A DNA stretch of 64,000 nucleotides from Psychromonas algarum (GCF_004376845.1 NZ_SNUW01000011.1:55038-119037); one strand, 5' to 3'; numbered from the stretch's first letter, positions 29,117 to 38,214 are shown. Numbers and translations: made by a program. The notes: generated by a model not told the origin, from the letters alone.

Positions 29117-29722
29117 ATGCGCAAAAATCAACGTGCTTTAACACAAGAAAAAAGCAGAAAATCGACTAATGACGGATTTATTCGCCTGATCTCTGGTCAA
29201 TGGCGGGGAAAAAAGTTACCAGTAAAGGATAAACAAGGTTTACGACCAACAACAGATCGCACCAAAGAAACACTTTTTAATTGGTTAATGCATGATATTC
29301 GAAAAGCAAATTGTTTAGATTGCTTTAGTGGAAGTGGTAGTTTAGGTTTCGAAGCATTATCTCGCTATGCCAATTTCTGTACTTTTTTAGAGCTTGATAA
29401 GCAAGTCGTAAATCAATTACAAACCAATATCAACATGCTTAAAGTAGAAAATGCACAAATCATTCAAGGTGATTCGCTTGCATATTTATCATCCCCAGCC
29501 AAACAACAATATACCGTTGTTTTTATTGACCCCCCATTTAATAAAGGTTTAGTTCAACCTTGTATTGAACAATTAGAAACGAAGGGACATTTAGCTGATA
29601 ATTCCCTTATTTATGTTGAATTAGAAAATGAATTAACAAATCTTTCTATACCTGATAATTGGGATTTATTAAAAGAAAAAATATCGGGACAAGTACGTTA
29701 TCAATTATTTAAGAGAAGCTAA
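29117..29722 (+). CDS. rsmD: 16S rRNA (guanine-966-N2)-methyltransferase
   Basis: 201 residues: N-terminal IRLISGQWRGKKLPVKDKQGLRPTTDRTKETLFNWL, SAM motif CLDCFSGSGSLGFEALSRYA, and the catalytic VVFIDPPFNKGLV. RsmD methylates G966 of 16S rRNA. It is divergent from ftsY as in E. coli. It is followed by the DUF1145 gene with a 1-base gap. Confidence 0.95.
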   Translation: MRKNQRALTQEKSRKSTNDGFIRLISGQWRGKKLPVKDKQGLRPTTDRTKETLFNWLMHDIRKANCLDCFSGSGSLGFEALSRYANFCTFLELDKQVVNQLQTNINMLKVENAQIIQGDSLAYLSSPAKQQYTVVFIDPPFNKGLVQPCIEQLETKGHLADNSLIYVELENELTNLSIPDNWDLLKEKISGQVRYQLFKRS

Positions 29723-29723
29723 A

Positions 29724-29990
29724 TTGGCATCCTATTTTATACCTTTAGCAAAAATATTAATGGGCTTAATATGGGGGTTATTAATCATTAACCTCGCACT
29801 CCCTTTTCCAGGCCAATTAGCTAATGCAGCTTATTTTTTGCTTGTTTTTATTTGTATCGTACATTTAATTCAACTACTAATAATCAAAATTGTATTTGCT
29901 AAGAAAGTACAACTAGATACAAAAGAGACACTGTCTATTTTCTTTTTTGGTGCATTTAAATTATGGCAAATAAAGACGAAATTATTTTAG
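29724..29990 (+). CDS. DUF1145 family small membrane protein (YhhL-like)
   Basis: 88 residues with two membrane helices (about residues 7-28 and 35-57) and the family's pattern LAKILMGLIWGLLIINLALPFPGQLANAAYF near the N-terminus and FFFGAFKLW at the end. Function unknown. The start is TTG at 29724, with AAGAGAAG inside the rsmD 3' end as ribosome site. It is co-transcribed with rsmD in many gammaproteobacteria (rsmD-yhhL in E. coli). The terminator follows 18 bases later. Confidence 0.85.
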   Translation: MASYFIPLAKILMGLIWGLLIINLALPFPGQLANAAYFLLVFICIVHLIQLLIIKIVFAKKVQLDTKETLSIFFFGAFKLWQIKTKLF

Positions 29991-30008
29991 AATCGGACAA
30001 ATAAACGG

Positions 30009-30047
30009 AAAAAGGCGAGCATATAAATATGCTCGCCTTTTTTATAG
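30009..30047. terminator. Strong bidirectional terminator (rsmD operon / CsrB-like RNA)
   Basis: AAAAAGGCGAGCATA (30009-30023) and TATGCTCGCCTTTTT (30029-30043) form a 15-bp, GC-centred stem with T-runs on both strands. On the plus strand it ends rsmD-DUF1145; on the minus strand it ends the CsrB-like RNA. Confidence 0.9.
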
Positions 30048-30395
30048 TCTTAAATTCATTCCGTTGAGAGTATCCACGCCCTTGTGGTTCCATGACAATG
30101 CTTTTTCCTAAGCGAATCCTTTTACCAATCCTTTAGCTTGTTCCTGATCCTAATTAACAGTTCCACTGCAACCGCTTCATCCTGAAGGCGTCCTAATAAC
30201 ATCCAATTCCTATAAACCTAATTTCCCTTTACACAAACTAGTGCTTATTTTAACTGATATCCAAATCAGTGTTTTCCTAATAATATGGAGAGTTACTTTG
30301 AACTATTCCTTTTTAACACTCCTTTAATAACTCTTTCCGTATTAAATCTTCATCCTGAAGGTTGTTTTCCATAACAACTCAATTCCCTTTACTTG
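30009..30395 (-). ncRNA. csrB: CsrB-family regulatory RNA
   Basis: Read on the minus strand, the 330 bases 30060-30386 contain about 22 GGA motifs, most as AGGA or TGGA, against one on the plus strand. The hairpin CTTCAGGATGAAG occurs twice (30175-30187 and 30348-30360), exactly the kind of CsrA-binding loop found repeatedly in E. coli CsrB. There is no ORF. The RNA ends in a strong hairpin with a T-run (30009-30043). A TATACT -10 lies at 30402-30407, giving a transcript of about 385 nt, the usual CsrB size. CsrB sequesters CsrA, so it would control carbon storage, motility and biofilm genes. Ends are approximate. Confidence 0.9.
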
Positions 30396-30401
30396 TGACC
30401 A

Positions 30402-30407
30402 AGTATA
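30402..30407 (-). promoter_or_regulatory. csrB: -10 element of the CsrB-like RNA promoter
   Basis: TATACT on the minus strand (AGTATA on plus) 7-8 bases before the predicted RNA 5' end. No good -35 is seen (ACTACT), as expected for a promoter needing an activator such as UvrY/GacA. A TGTAAG half-site lies further upstream at 30529-30534 and is a weak candidate. Confidence 0.5.
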
Positions 30408-30660
30408 AAAATAAATGAACCATTAGTAGTCTTCAAAAATAAAAAATAAAAAACAAAATAGTTAAACAAGATAAAACAAAGGAAAATAAAGTTAAATATC
30501 AATAAGTTAATTATTTAACCTTGTAAATGTAAGGATATAAACAATATAAAAAAGGCACATAACTTTCAATTTTATAGTCAATATCTCACAACGTAAGTCA
30601 ATGATTTTAAATGAATAAAAAAGTATAGCTAAAATATTAGGGGGAGATAAAATTTGTCTG
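30408..30660. other. AT-rich non-coding stretch upstream of csrB
   Basis: About 250 bases with no ORF, no tRNA and no strong hairpin. It should hold the csrB regulatory region. Otherwise I see nothing in it. Confidence 0.5.
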
Positions 30661-30694
30661 TATAAAAACCACCAATAATAGCAGTGGTTTTATA
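30661..30694 (-). terminator. Terminator of the tRNA-Pro/isomerase transcript
   Basis: AAAACCAC (30665-30672) and GTGGTTTT (30684-30691) form the stem; on the minus strand it is followed by TTATA. It lies about 40 bases after the isomerase stop. Confidence 0.65.
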
Positions 30695-30733
30695 CAAAAA
30701 TACGTTAATAATATTGATATGCAGAGTAATTAC

Positions 30734-31693
30734 CTATTGAGCCCACTCAATAATTCCATCTACTTTTTTACCATCATCACTTACCACTAACCATTTTATA
30801 TGCTTTTCTCGCATTAATTCTTCAGCTTCAGTTAAACGTGCAGATGCAGAAATAACTCGAGGAGTTGTATTCATTAAATGCACTGCTTGGCTATTAACAA
30901 TACTTTCTCCTGCAATTAAAAAGCGGCGTACATCACCATCAGTAATCACTCCTTGTAGGTTATTATCCTTTAAGACTAAAGCTAAGCCTGTACGAGTTTC
31001 TGTCATCACCATTAATACATCTGTTACTGAAGTCTCTGCAGATACGATAGGTAGATTATCACTGCGCATTTCATCCCTAACAAAAGTAAGTAGACGCTTA
31101 CCTAAACTTCCTCCAGGATGAAAACGAGCAAAATCCATTGGACTAAAGTCTTTTTCTAAAGTCAGAGTATTAGCTAATGCATCGCCAATAACTAACGTCA
31201 ATGTTGTTGAGGTACTTGGCGCAAGGTTATTAGGGCAAGTTTCTTTTTCTATGCTCGCATCTAAAACCACATCGGAGTTTTTAGCTAAAGTAGAGTTTTT
31301 ACCGCCAGTGATAGAAATAATTTTATTGCCAAAATGCTGAATAGAAGGGATTATTTTTAACAACTCATCTGTTTCACCACTATATGAAATAAGTAATAAT
31401 ACATCTTCTTTGGTTACCATCCCCAAATCTCCATGGAATGCTTCACCTGGATGCATAAAAAATGCAGGCGTTCCCACAGAAGCTAATGTAGCAGCGATCT
31501 TGGTACCAATATGACCAGATTTTCCCATGCCACAAACAATCACTCTACCTTTGCAGTTTTTCATTAATTCGAGTGCTTGCAGATAATCTTCCCCTACTTG
31601 TTTGCTATGCGCAGTTAAAGCTGCACTTTGCACTTCAAAAACGGTTTGAACTTCTTCTAATAGTTTTGATTCAGGTAATGAAAAACGAGACAT
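30734..31693 (-). CDS. kdsD: Arabinose-5-phosphate isomerase (KdsD/KpsF/GutQ family)
   Basis: 319 residues from the ATG at 31693 (AAAGGAAG upstream). An SIS domain comes first (VIVCGMGKSGHIGTKIAATLASVGTPAFFMHPGEAFHGDLG, then SYSGETDELLKIIP), followed by two CBS domains from about residue 200. It converts ribulose-5-phosphate to arabinose-5-phosphate for KDO synthesis. It is not in the usual kdsC-lptCAB neighbourhood, so it may be a second copy of the GutQ/KpsF kind. The frame can be opened to 31795, but that extension would read through the tRNA-Pro gene and is rejected. Confidence 0.85.
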   Translation of the reverse strand: MSRFSLPESKLLEEVQTVFEVQSAALTAHSKQVGEDYLQALELMKNCKGRVIVCGMGKSGHIGTKIAATLASVGTPAFFMHPGEAFHGDLGMVTKEDVLLLISYSGETDELLKIIPSIQHFGNKIISITGGKNSTLAKNSDVVLDASIEKETCPNNLAPSTSTTLTLVIGDALANTLTLEKDFSPMDFARFHPGGSLGKRLLTFVRDEMRSDNLPIVSAETSVTDVLMVMTETRTGLALVLKDNNLQGVITDGDVRRFLIAGESIVNSQAVHLMNTTPRVISASARLTEAEELMREKHIKWLVVSDDGKKVDGIIEWAQ

Positions 31694-31734
31694 GAAACTT
31701 CCTTTAAATGGAGGAAAGTGGACAAAAAGTGAGC

Positions 31735-31811
31735 TGGTCGGTATGAGAGGATTTGAACCTCTGACCCCTGACACCCCATGACAGTGCGCTACCAAACTGC
31801 GCTACATACCG
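31735..31811 (-). tRNA. tRNA-Pro, anticodon GGG
   Basis: A 77-base cloverleaf on the minus strand: acceptor CGGTATG paired with CATACCG, D-arm GCGC...GCGC, anticodon loop ATGGGGT (GGG at positions 34-36), T-arm AGAGGTTCAAATCCTCT, and encoded CCA end. It closely resembles E. coli proL, including the U-U mismatch in the anticodon stem, so that mismatch is normal. Only 41 bases separate its 3' end from the isomerase ATG. Confidence 0.95.
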
Positions 31812-31822
31812 ATTTACATGTA

Positions 31823-31850
31823 AGTCTAATTATTTATCTTTAAGTTGCAA
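31823..31850 (-). promoter_or_regulatory. Promoter of tRNA-Pro(GGG)
   Basis: On the minus strand, TTGCAA (31845-31850) and TAGACT (31823-31828) are 16 bases apart and the -10 ends 11 bases before the mature tRNA 5' end. A reasonable sigma-70 promoter. Confidence 0.45.
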
Positions 31851-31941
31851 CAAAAAAGTGTTGTTATGTTATTACGATGACGGTCAATAATAGCGCTACT
31901 TTCTCTTCATTAAACTTAGATTCAATGTCACAAGAATTAGA

Positions 31942-31972
31942 AACAAAAATACCCGCATATAGCGGGTATTTT
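31942..31972 (-). terminator. Terminator of fabV
   Basis: AAAATACCCGC (31946-31956) and GCGGGTATTTT (31962-31972), an 11-bp stem; on the minus strand it is followed by TTTTTG. It lies 27 bases after the fabV stop. Confidence 0.85.
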
Positions 31973-31998
31973 AGAAAATATGTAAGCAACTTAATTAT

Positions 31999-33195
31999 TT
32001 ATAAGCAGTCAAACTCAACTAAAGTATCAACATCGGCATCATAATCAACGCCTTCGATGCCAAAACCAAATAACTGTAAAAACTCTTCTTTGTATTCTTT
32101 ATAGTCAGTTAACTCAAACAGATTTTCTGTTGTAATTTGTGGCCATAAATCTTTACATGCTTGTTGTACTTCATCTTGTAATTCCCAGTCATCAAGACGT
32201 AAACGACGAGCATCATCAGTTGTTGGCGCAGAACCATCTTGTTTAAATAACTGAGCTGTAAATAAACGATGAATTTGCTCCATACAACCTTCGTGTAAAC
32301 CTTTTTCTTTCATGATTTTGAAAACCATTGAGATGTATAGAGGCATAACAGGAATAGCTGAACTTGCTTGAGTTACAACACTTTTTTGCACTGAAACATA
32401 AGCTTCACCATTTAAAGAGTCTAATTGTGCTTGAATAGCAGTCGATGCGCGATCTAAGTCTAATTTCGCTTTACCAAGTGCACCATCCCAATAAATAGGC
32501 CATGTTAATTCAGTACCAATGTATGAATAAGCAACCGTTTTAACACCTTCTGCTAGTACGCCGGCGTCAGCTAATGCGTTCATCCAAAGTTCCCAATCTT
32601 GTCCACCCATCACGGTAACAGTGTTTGCAATCTCTTCTTCTGTCGCAGGTTCAACTGAAGCTTCGATAATACAATCTTTATTAGTATCGATAGCAGTAGA
32701 AGTATAAACTTCACCAATTGGTTTTAGGCTTGAACGGATCACTTCACCAGTCTCTGGTAGTTTACGAACAGGTGCTGCAACTGAATAGATGATTGCATCA
32801 ATTTGACCTAAATCAGCTTTAATTGTATCAATAACAAGTTGCTTTGTTTCGTTTGAAAACGCATCACCATTTACGCTTTTTGCGTATAACCCATCTGCTT
32901 TTGCTTGTTTTTCAAATGCGGCACTGTTGTACCAACCAGCAGAGCCTGGTTTACGATCTGTTGCTGGCTTTTCAAAAAACACACCGATAGTTGCAGCATC
33001 ACTTCCATATGCAGCGGCAATACGTGATGACATGCCATAACCTGCAGATGAACCAATAACGAGTACACGTTTAGGGCCTTTTTCAATTTTGCCTTGTTGT
33101 TTTGTATATTCAATTTGTGCTTGAATATTTTTTTCACAACCTGTTGGATGTGTTGTTGTACAAATAAAACCACGAATCTTCGGTTTAATGATCAT
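31999..33195 (-). CDS. fabV: Trans-2-enoyl-CoA / enoyl-ACP reductase FabV
   Basis: 398 residues from the ATG at 33195, where the typical FabV N-terminus [21 protein letters not shown] begins. Upstream in-frame residues are not family-like, so I use this start. The Rossmann part shows [22 protein letters not shown] and [23 protein letters not shown]. The active-site [14 protein letters not shown] region with the Y-x8-K motif follows near residue 235. FabV catalyses the last step of fatty-acid elongation with NADH and is triclosan-tolerant in Vibrio and Pseudomonas. Monocistronic with its own terminator. Confidence 0.96.
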   Translation of the reverse strand: MIIKPKIRGFICTTTHPTGCEKNIQAQIEYTKQQGKIEKGPKRVLVIGSSAGYGMSSRIAAAYGSDAATIGVFFEKPATDRKPGSAGWYNSAAFEKQAKADGLYAKSVNGDAFSNETKQLVIDTIKADLGQIDAIIYSVAAPVRKLPETGEVIRSSLKPIGEVYTSTAIDTNKDCIIEASVEPATEEEIANTVTVMGGQDWELWMNALADAGVLAEGVKTVAYSYIGTELTWPIYWDGALGKAKLDLDRASTAIQAQLDSLNGEAYVSVQKSVVTQASSAIPVMPLYISMVFKIMKEKGLHEGCMEQIHRLFTAQLFKQDGSAPTTDDARRLRLDDWELQDEVQQACKDLWPQITTENLFELTDYKEYKEEFLQLFGFGIEGVDYDADVDTLVEFDCL

Positions 33196-33354
33196 ATTGT
33201 TTCCGCTCTTATTAATATTTGAAACCTTCAATGTAAACACAATAATCAAAGATTGTAGTTTTTAAAATCAAAGGCGTAAGTAAAATTATCGCTAATATAC
33301 CTGTTATCAGACAAAATGCCAAAAATCAGCCGGCATATCAACACGATTGAAAAT

Positions 33355-33386
33355 AATAAACTCTCTTTTGTTAGCTAGAGTTTATT
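33355..33386 (-). terminator. Terminator of the ygfB-pepP-ubiH-ubiI operon
   Basis: AATAAACTCT (33355-33364) and AGAGTTTATT (33377-33386), a 10-bp stem overlapping the last ubiI codons, with ATTTTC following on the minus strand. The weak T-tract keeps confidence moderate. Confidence 0.55.
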
Positions 33387-34602
33387 TTGTTACTGATTGC
33401 TTTAAACACAAATAAGGACGATCGCCATTCAATCCCATTGCTTGTTGTATAAATTGTTTTTTTAATGGTGAAATATTATCTGCCATTAATAATGCCGTAT
33501 CTCGTAATGCTTTTTTAAATGGATTATTACCATTAAATAATTGTTTTAATAATTCCATTGAAGCAATCATTTGCGTTGCTTCTGTTTTTCGCCAACGTTC
33601 AAAGTGACGTAAATTTTGATACAACCCAATATCATCACCTACATTTGCATGCGCTAATATTTCTTGCCCTAAACATGCGGCATCAAGAACACCCAAATTA
33701 ACTCCCTGACCAGCTAACGGGTGAATGGTATGAGCCGCATCACCGATTAATGCAATACGATGTTTTGCAAAATCACGAGCATATCTCATGCTAAGTGGAA
33801 TACTTTGACGCTTTCCTTGTACTTCACATAAGCCTAAACGATTATCAAAAGTACGGCTTAATTGCTGATTAAAAGCTTCATCATCTAAAGCTAACAATAA
33901 TGTCGCTTGTATCGGTGGCAATGACCAAACAATAGAACTTAAGTTATTTTCATACAATGGTAAAAAAGCTAGTGGGCCTTGGGGTGTAAAGACTTGTCTC
34001 GCACAAGCTTGATGTGGTTCATCTGTTTTAACCGTTGCAACAATGGCATGGTGTTGATAATCCCATTGTGTTAATGGAATATTAACTTGTTGTCTCACCC
34101 ATGAGTTAGCACCATCCGCAGCAACAACTAATTTAGAAGTGAGTTGTTTACCACTACTTAATGTTAACCAAGCTTCTCCATCACCTATCGCCATATTTTG
34201 TAATGTTTCAGGACAAAGAAAAGTAATGTTTGCTTGCTGTTGAACGGCATTTAATAAAGCAAGCTGTAGATTTTTATTTTCTACAATATAACCAAGATCA
34301 TTTTGATTCACTTGTTTCGCATCAAAATCTATTTTCCCAAAACTATCTTTTTCCCACACCTGCATGGTGTGATAAGGAGTAATGCGTGAAGCATTTAATG
34401 AAGTCCAAATACCTAAGTTATCAAATAAATTTTTGCTAGCAAAACTGATCGCGCTAACTCGATTTTCAGTTTCTGCTGTCAACTCACTTGCTTCACGAGC
34501 TTCAATGATTGCAACGGTTAAATGACTATTAGCTAAAGATTTAGCTAACGTTAACCCTACCATTCCGCCACCGACTATGGTGACATCATAAGATTGCATC
34601 AT
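33382..34602 (-). CDS. ubiI: Ubiquinone C5-hydroxylase UbiI (VisC)
   Basis: 406 residues of the FAD aromatic hydroxylase family: GXGXXG fold VTIVGGGMVGLTLAKSL, the central VAADGANSWVR and the GDAAHTIHPLAGQGVNLG FAD/ribityl motif. The MQVWEKDSFGKIDFDAK and LGYIVENKNLQLAL stretches match UbiI rather than UbiH or UbiF. UbiI introduces the C5 hydroxyl in aerobic ubiquinone synthesis. Its start overlaps the ubiH end by 4 bases. Last gene of the operon. Confidence 0.92.
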   Translation of the reverse strand: MMQSYDVTIVGGGMVGLTLAKSLANSHLTVAIIEAREASELTAETENRVSAISFASKNLFDNLGIWTSLNASRITPYHTMQVWEKDSFGKIDFDAKQVNQNDLGYIVENKNLQLALLNAVQQQANITFLCPETLQNMAIGDGEAWLTLSSGKQLTSKLVVAADGANSWVRQQVNIPLTQWDYQHHAIVATVKTDEPHQACARQVFTPQGPLAFLPLYENNLSSIVWSLPPIQATLLLALDDEAFNQQLSRTFDNRLGLCEVQGKRQSIPLSMRYARDFAKHRIALIGDAAHTIHPLAGQGVNLGVLDAACLGQEILAHANVGDDIGLYQNLRHFERWRKTEATQMIASMELLKQLFNGNNPFKKALRDTALLMADNISPLKKQFIQQAMGLNGDRPYLCLKQSVTK

Positions 34603-35864
34603 GATAAATTTTCTCCATTAAACCATTCAAACTTTCCTTTGGCTTGTTCAATAATAGGAACTGATAAAAAAGGAAAAAAACTCATTGCCTGTAATCCAAT
34701 ATTACGAGGCAAACTGAATAAATGATATTTATTGCTAAATAGACGCACCAAACTATCTGTCATTAAAATAGTGTTGTTATGATCACTTTCTCTGCACATC
34801 CAATAATGATTAAGCATGCTAAAAGAGCCAATTTTTTCAGTACCAGCTTTACTTACAATGTTAGCTAATACATGCAGATCACGTAACCCTAAATTAAAAC
34901 CTTGGCCTGCAACAGGATGTAAACTATGTGCGGCATTGCCAATACACACAATACGGTGTGCTATAGGACGTATGGTTTTAATCAGACTCAATGGATAAAT
35001 ATCACGCTTTCCTGCTTCTTCGAATAATCCTGATCGATATCCAAATTCACATTGTAGATGTTGTAAAAATGCTTTATCAGATAACTTTGTAATTGTTTCA
35101 GCTTGATCATTGTCAACGCAATAGACTAACGAATAACGATCCTCTAAAAGAGGTAACAAAGCAATAGGGCCATTTTTAGAAAAACGTTCATAAGCAATAC
35201 TTTGATGAGGTTTAGAACAACGAACATTACATATCACGGCACTAGATTTATAATCATGGTGTTCTGTATTAATTTTAGCAAAATGTCTAACTTGACTGTT
35301 ACTGCCATCAGCACCAACACACAATTTTGCATAAGCTACTTGTCCATTATTCAAATCACAAATAACGTGGTTTTGTGTTTGTTGAAGATTATTTAATTTA
35401 ACATTATATAATGTGGTTAACGAAGAGAAGGAAGCTAAAGTACGAGCCAGTATTTTCCCCACATGCCGTAGTTCAACGACATAACCAAAAGCATCAATAT
35501 CAGAGGTTAAATCCAATGCGCCAAAAGCCCCTCTATCAGAGACTTCGATCTGCTTAATTGGCTGCGCATTTATTCGAATATCAGCCCATAATGATAAATC
35601 ATTTAAAATGTCGACAGAACCTGAGCTCAAAGCAATGCATCGAGCATCAAAACTAGGGTGAGTATGAGATGGGTCGATTGTTTGTTCTTTTGTTACACGC
35701 TCAGCATTCTCATCCAGTAATAAAATATTCAATTCTTTATTTTGCTTCAATAAAGATAAAGCTAATAAACTACCAGACATCCCCGCACCAACGATAACAA
35801 CGTCATATATAGGGACATCATTAATCACTGCGTGAGATATTTTTAAAGAAGTAGACTTAACCAT
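34599..35864 (-). CDS. ubiH: 2-octaprenyl-6-methoxyphenol hydroxylase UbiH
   Basis: 421 residues, same flavoprotein family as the next gene: VVIVGAGMSGSLLALSLL, ARCIALSSGS, VGADGSNSQVRHFA and GNAAHSLHPVAGQGFNLGLRDL. The VSDRGAFGALDL and GYVVELRHVGKILARTL segments are typical of UbiH, the C1 hydroxylase of ubiquinone. It overlaps pepP by 8 bases and ubiI by 4, so the three are coupled. A 15-residue N-terminal lead precedes the FAD fold, somewhat longer than in E. coli. Confidence 0.92.
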   Translation of the reverse strand: MVKSTSLKISHAVINDVPIYDVVIVGAGMSGSLLALSLLKQNKELNILLLDENAERVTKEQTIDPSHTHPSFDARCIALSSGSVDILNDLSLWADIRINAQPIKQIEVSDRGAFGALDLTSDIDAFGYVVELRHVGKILARTLASFSSLTTLYNVKLNNLQQTQNHVICDLNNGQVAYAKLCVGADGSNSQVRHFAKINTEHHDYKSSAVICNVRCSKPHQSIAYERFSKNGPIALLPLLEDRYSLVYCVDNDQAETITKLSDKAFLQHLQCEFGYRSGLFEEAGKRDIYPLSLIKTIRPIAHRIVCIGNAAHSLHPVAGQGFNLGLRDLHVLANIVSKAGTEKIGSFSMLNHYWMCRESDHNNTILMTDSLVRLFSNKYHLFSLPRNIGLQAMSFFPFLSVPIIEQAKGKFEWFNGENLS

Positions 35865-37158
35865 GTTGCATCAGTGCTTCAATTTCTTGGATGCTTTTAG
35901 GAACAGCTGCAGTTAATATTTCATTTCCATTTTCTGTTACTAATAGGTCATCTTCTATACGAATACCAATTCCTTTCCAACACTCATCAACATCCGCATC
36001 ATGACTAATATATAAACCAGGCTCAATAGTTACTACCATTCCAGCTTCTAATGCACGGGGCTCTGCAACACTACCTGAGTTACCAACATCATGTACATCT
36101 AAGCCAATAAAATGTCCTAAGCCATGCATATAAAATACTTTATATTTCTCTTCTTTAATAAAGCTTTCTAAATCACCTTTTACGATACTTAAATTGAATA
36201 AACCTTCGCTCATTTTACGCACTACTAATGCGTTAATTGCTAACATACTAATATTGGGTTTAACTTGTGCAATGGCAAATAGTTGGCAATCTAACACCAA
36301 TTCATAAAGCGCCGCTTGTTGTGGAGAAAATCGACCATTAACAGGGAAAGTACGTGTAATATCACCCGCATAACCTTGATATTCGGCCCCTGCATCAATC
36401 AAGACTAAATCACCATCTTGCAACTGCTTATCATTTTCGGTGTAATGCAAAATACAAGCGTTATTACCACTGGCAACGATACTGTTATAAGCAACATCGC
36501 GAGTTCCCTGCCTAGCAAATTCATATTCAACTTCTAGCTGTAATTGATACTCCCACATTCCTGGCTGACATTGTTGCATAGCTCGAACATGGCCAAGTGC
36601 TGATATTTCACCCGCCTTACGCATTAATTCCTGCTCATAGCTACTTTTAAATAAACGCATTTCATGTATCTGTGGTTGCCAATTTAAAAATTGATTGGTG
36701 TCAATCAAACCACTACGCGTTTTACTACGCAATTTATTTAATACTGACTGTAAACAGTGATCTAATGATGCGCCACTTAAGACGGGATAATACAGATGCT
36801 CAACATTAGTAAAAAATTCACTTAACTTAATTTCTAAGTCATCTATAGGAAAAGCCTGATCAATTGCTAATTCCGCTAAAGCAGCTTCTTGTCCCAAACG
36901 GTAACCATGCCAAATTTCAGCAGTTTTATCTTTTTTACGATTAAATAAAACACTTTTAACCAGACCATCTTTTTTAATTAACAACAAACATGCATCGGGT
37001 TCATTAAAACCCGTTAAATAATAAAAATCACTGTTTTGACGAAAACGAAACTCTGTATCGTTACTTCGCATCAGTTCTTTATTAGCAGGGAAAATTGCCA
37101 TGCTGTTGTCCAGCATACTATTAGCAAATATTTGACGACGCTTTATAAATTCAGTCAT
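35857..37158 (-). CDS. pepP: Xaa-Pro aminopeptidase II (aminopeptidase P)
   Basis: 433 residues: N-terminal AMP_N domain (RRQIFANSMLDNSMAIFPAN..., GFNEPDACLLL) and C-terminal pita-bread metallopeptidase with the dinuclear metal ligands in VLIDAGAEYQGYAGDITRTFPV (two Asp), GLGHFIGLDVHD (His), TIEPGLYI (Glu) and IRIEDDLLVT (Glu). It removes N-terminal residues before proline. It follows ygfB with an 11-base gap and overlaps ubiH by 8 bases, the gene order known from E. coli. Confidence 0.95.
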   Translation of the reverse strand: MTEFIKRRQIFANSMLDNSMAIFPANKELMRSNDTEFRFRQNSDFYYLTGFNEPDACLLLIKKDGLVKSVLFNRKKDKTAEIWHGYRLGQEAALAELAIDQAFPIDDLEIKLSEFFTNVEHLYYPVLSGASLDHCLQSVLNKLRSKTRSGLIDTNQFLNWQPQIHEMRLFKSSYEQELMRKAGEISALGHVRAMQQCQPGMWEYQLQLEVEYEFARQGTRDVAYNSIVASGNNACILHYTENDKQLQDGDLVLIDAGAEYQGYAGDITRTFPVNGRFSPQQAALYELVLDCQLFAIAQVKPNISMLAINALVVRKMSEGLFNLSIVKGDLESFIKEEKYKVFYMHGLGHFIGLDVHDVGNSGSVAEPRALEAGMVVTIEPGLYISHDADVDECWKGIGIRIEDDLLVTENGNEILTAAVPKSIQEIEALMQHG

Positions 37159-37169
37159 ATGATCTCGAT

Positions 37170-37739
37170 TTAATGAAGAGTATTAGAAATAGGAGAGGGA
37201 GCCTGACGAGAAAAAGTATTAAAGCATAACATTGCACTCACTCGAAGATATTCAACAATTTCAGTAAAAGCAATTTCAGAATCTTCATCTTCTTGCTCAA
37301 AATCCAATGATAGTTGTGAAATATCTCGAATATCACGGATCACTTCTTGAACATCCTCAGGCGCTTGATTAAGAGCTTGTTGCACCATACCAAATCCAAC
37401 TAAAAAACCCTGAGCCCATTGTGCCATAGCTTCAGCTCGCTCATCTAATGGTTTGTCATCAGCAGGTAATAACAAATTAAAACCAAGTCCATCATCGGTA
37501 CATTGCTTTACTACATCTGCATAAATCTCTGAAATTAATTTTTTCATAGAAGATGGTAACGCCATTCCCTCATTAACAACGTCATTAAATAGCGATTGCC
37601 AACTATTATTATCAAGGGAAATACCACCACAAACAAACCCAGATAATACACCGTGAGTTTCAGCTGCATTGGTAAATAATTCAGCATCTTCAAGTGCTTG
37701 TGAGATTTTTTCAAAACTGGGTAAAACAACAGAATTCAT
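37170..37739 (-). CDS. ygfB: UPF0149 family protein YgfB
   Basis: 189 residues from the ATG at 37739; an upstream TTG at 37760 is in frame but has no ribosome site and is unlikely. YgfB features: LFTNAAETHGVLSGFVCGG in the N-terminal half and MAQWAQGFLVGFGM near residue 120. Function is poorly known; in Pseudomonas YgfB affects antibiotic-resistance regulation. First gene of ygfB-pepP-ubiH-ubiI and divergent from zapA. Confidence 0.9.
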   Translation of the reverse strand: MNSVVLPSFEKISQALEDAELFTNAAETHGVLSGFVCGGISLDNNSWQSLFNDVVNEGMALPSSMKKLISEIYADVVKQCTDDGLGFNLLLPADDKPLDERAEAMAQWAQGFLVGFGMVQQALNQAPEDVQEVIRDIRDISQLSLDFEQEDEDSEIAFTEIVEYLRVSAMLCFNTFSRQAPSPISNTLH

Positions 37740-37911
37740 GGTCACACTCTTAATCAACAAGGAACAATATATTTATTCTATCACCCACAAGATCTCGTCG
37801 CCACTAAGTACTTGAAACTTGATAGCTAGGTGGATATAGTTCGGGCGTAATCTCACATTTTTTAAGGGGAAAATGATTGTTCCCTTTTTTGGTAATACTA
37901 ACGGGGTCTTT

Positions 37912-38214
37912 ATGGCACATCTTGACATCACTATATTAGGACAACAATACAAAATAGGCTGCCCAGAAGGTGAGCAAGAAAATTTATTAAAAACGGTCCA
38001 TCAACTTGATGAGCACCTTAAAGAGATGAAAGGACCTAGCCGAACACTACGTAATGAGCAACTTGTGGTTATGGCAGCATTAAATTACCGTCATCAATTA
38101 GATGCACTTAAAGCTGAAAATCGGGCCCAAACAGATAAACTGAATAAACGTATTGAACAACTTCAAGAAGCTATTGCAGGTGCATTAGGAAAAGAAATTG
38201 AAAAAGAAGAATAA
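37912..38214 (+). CDS. zapA: Cell division protein ZapA
   Basis: ZapA cross-links FtsZ filaments. From ATG 37912 the protein is 100 residues and starts MAHLDITILGQQYKIGCPEGEQ, the usual family N-terminus, followed by NLLKTVHQLDEHL and a C-terminal coiled coil (LDALKAENRAQTDKLNKRIEQL). An in-frame ATG at 37873 would add 13 residues and has the better ribosome site (AAGGGG), so the longer form cannot be excluded. The gene precedes 6S RNA and ygfA, the conserved zapA-ssrS-ygfA order. Confidence 0.93.
   Translation: MAHLDITILGQQYKIGCPEGEQENLLKTVHQLDEHLKEMKGPSRTLRNEQLVVMAALNYRHQLDALKAENRAQTDKLNKRIEQLQEAIAGALGKEIEKEE

Noticed and set aside
31694..31795. N-terminal extension of the isomerase gene
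   Set aside because: It would translate through the tRNA-Pro gene; the family start with a good ribosome site is at 31693.
31735..31811. U-U mismatch in the tRNA-Pro anticodon stem as a sign of decay
   Set aside because: The same mismatch is present in E. coli proL, so it is a normal feature.
33196..33249. 18-residue extension of FabV
   Set aside because: FabV proteins begin [10 protein letters not shown], which is at 33195.
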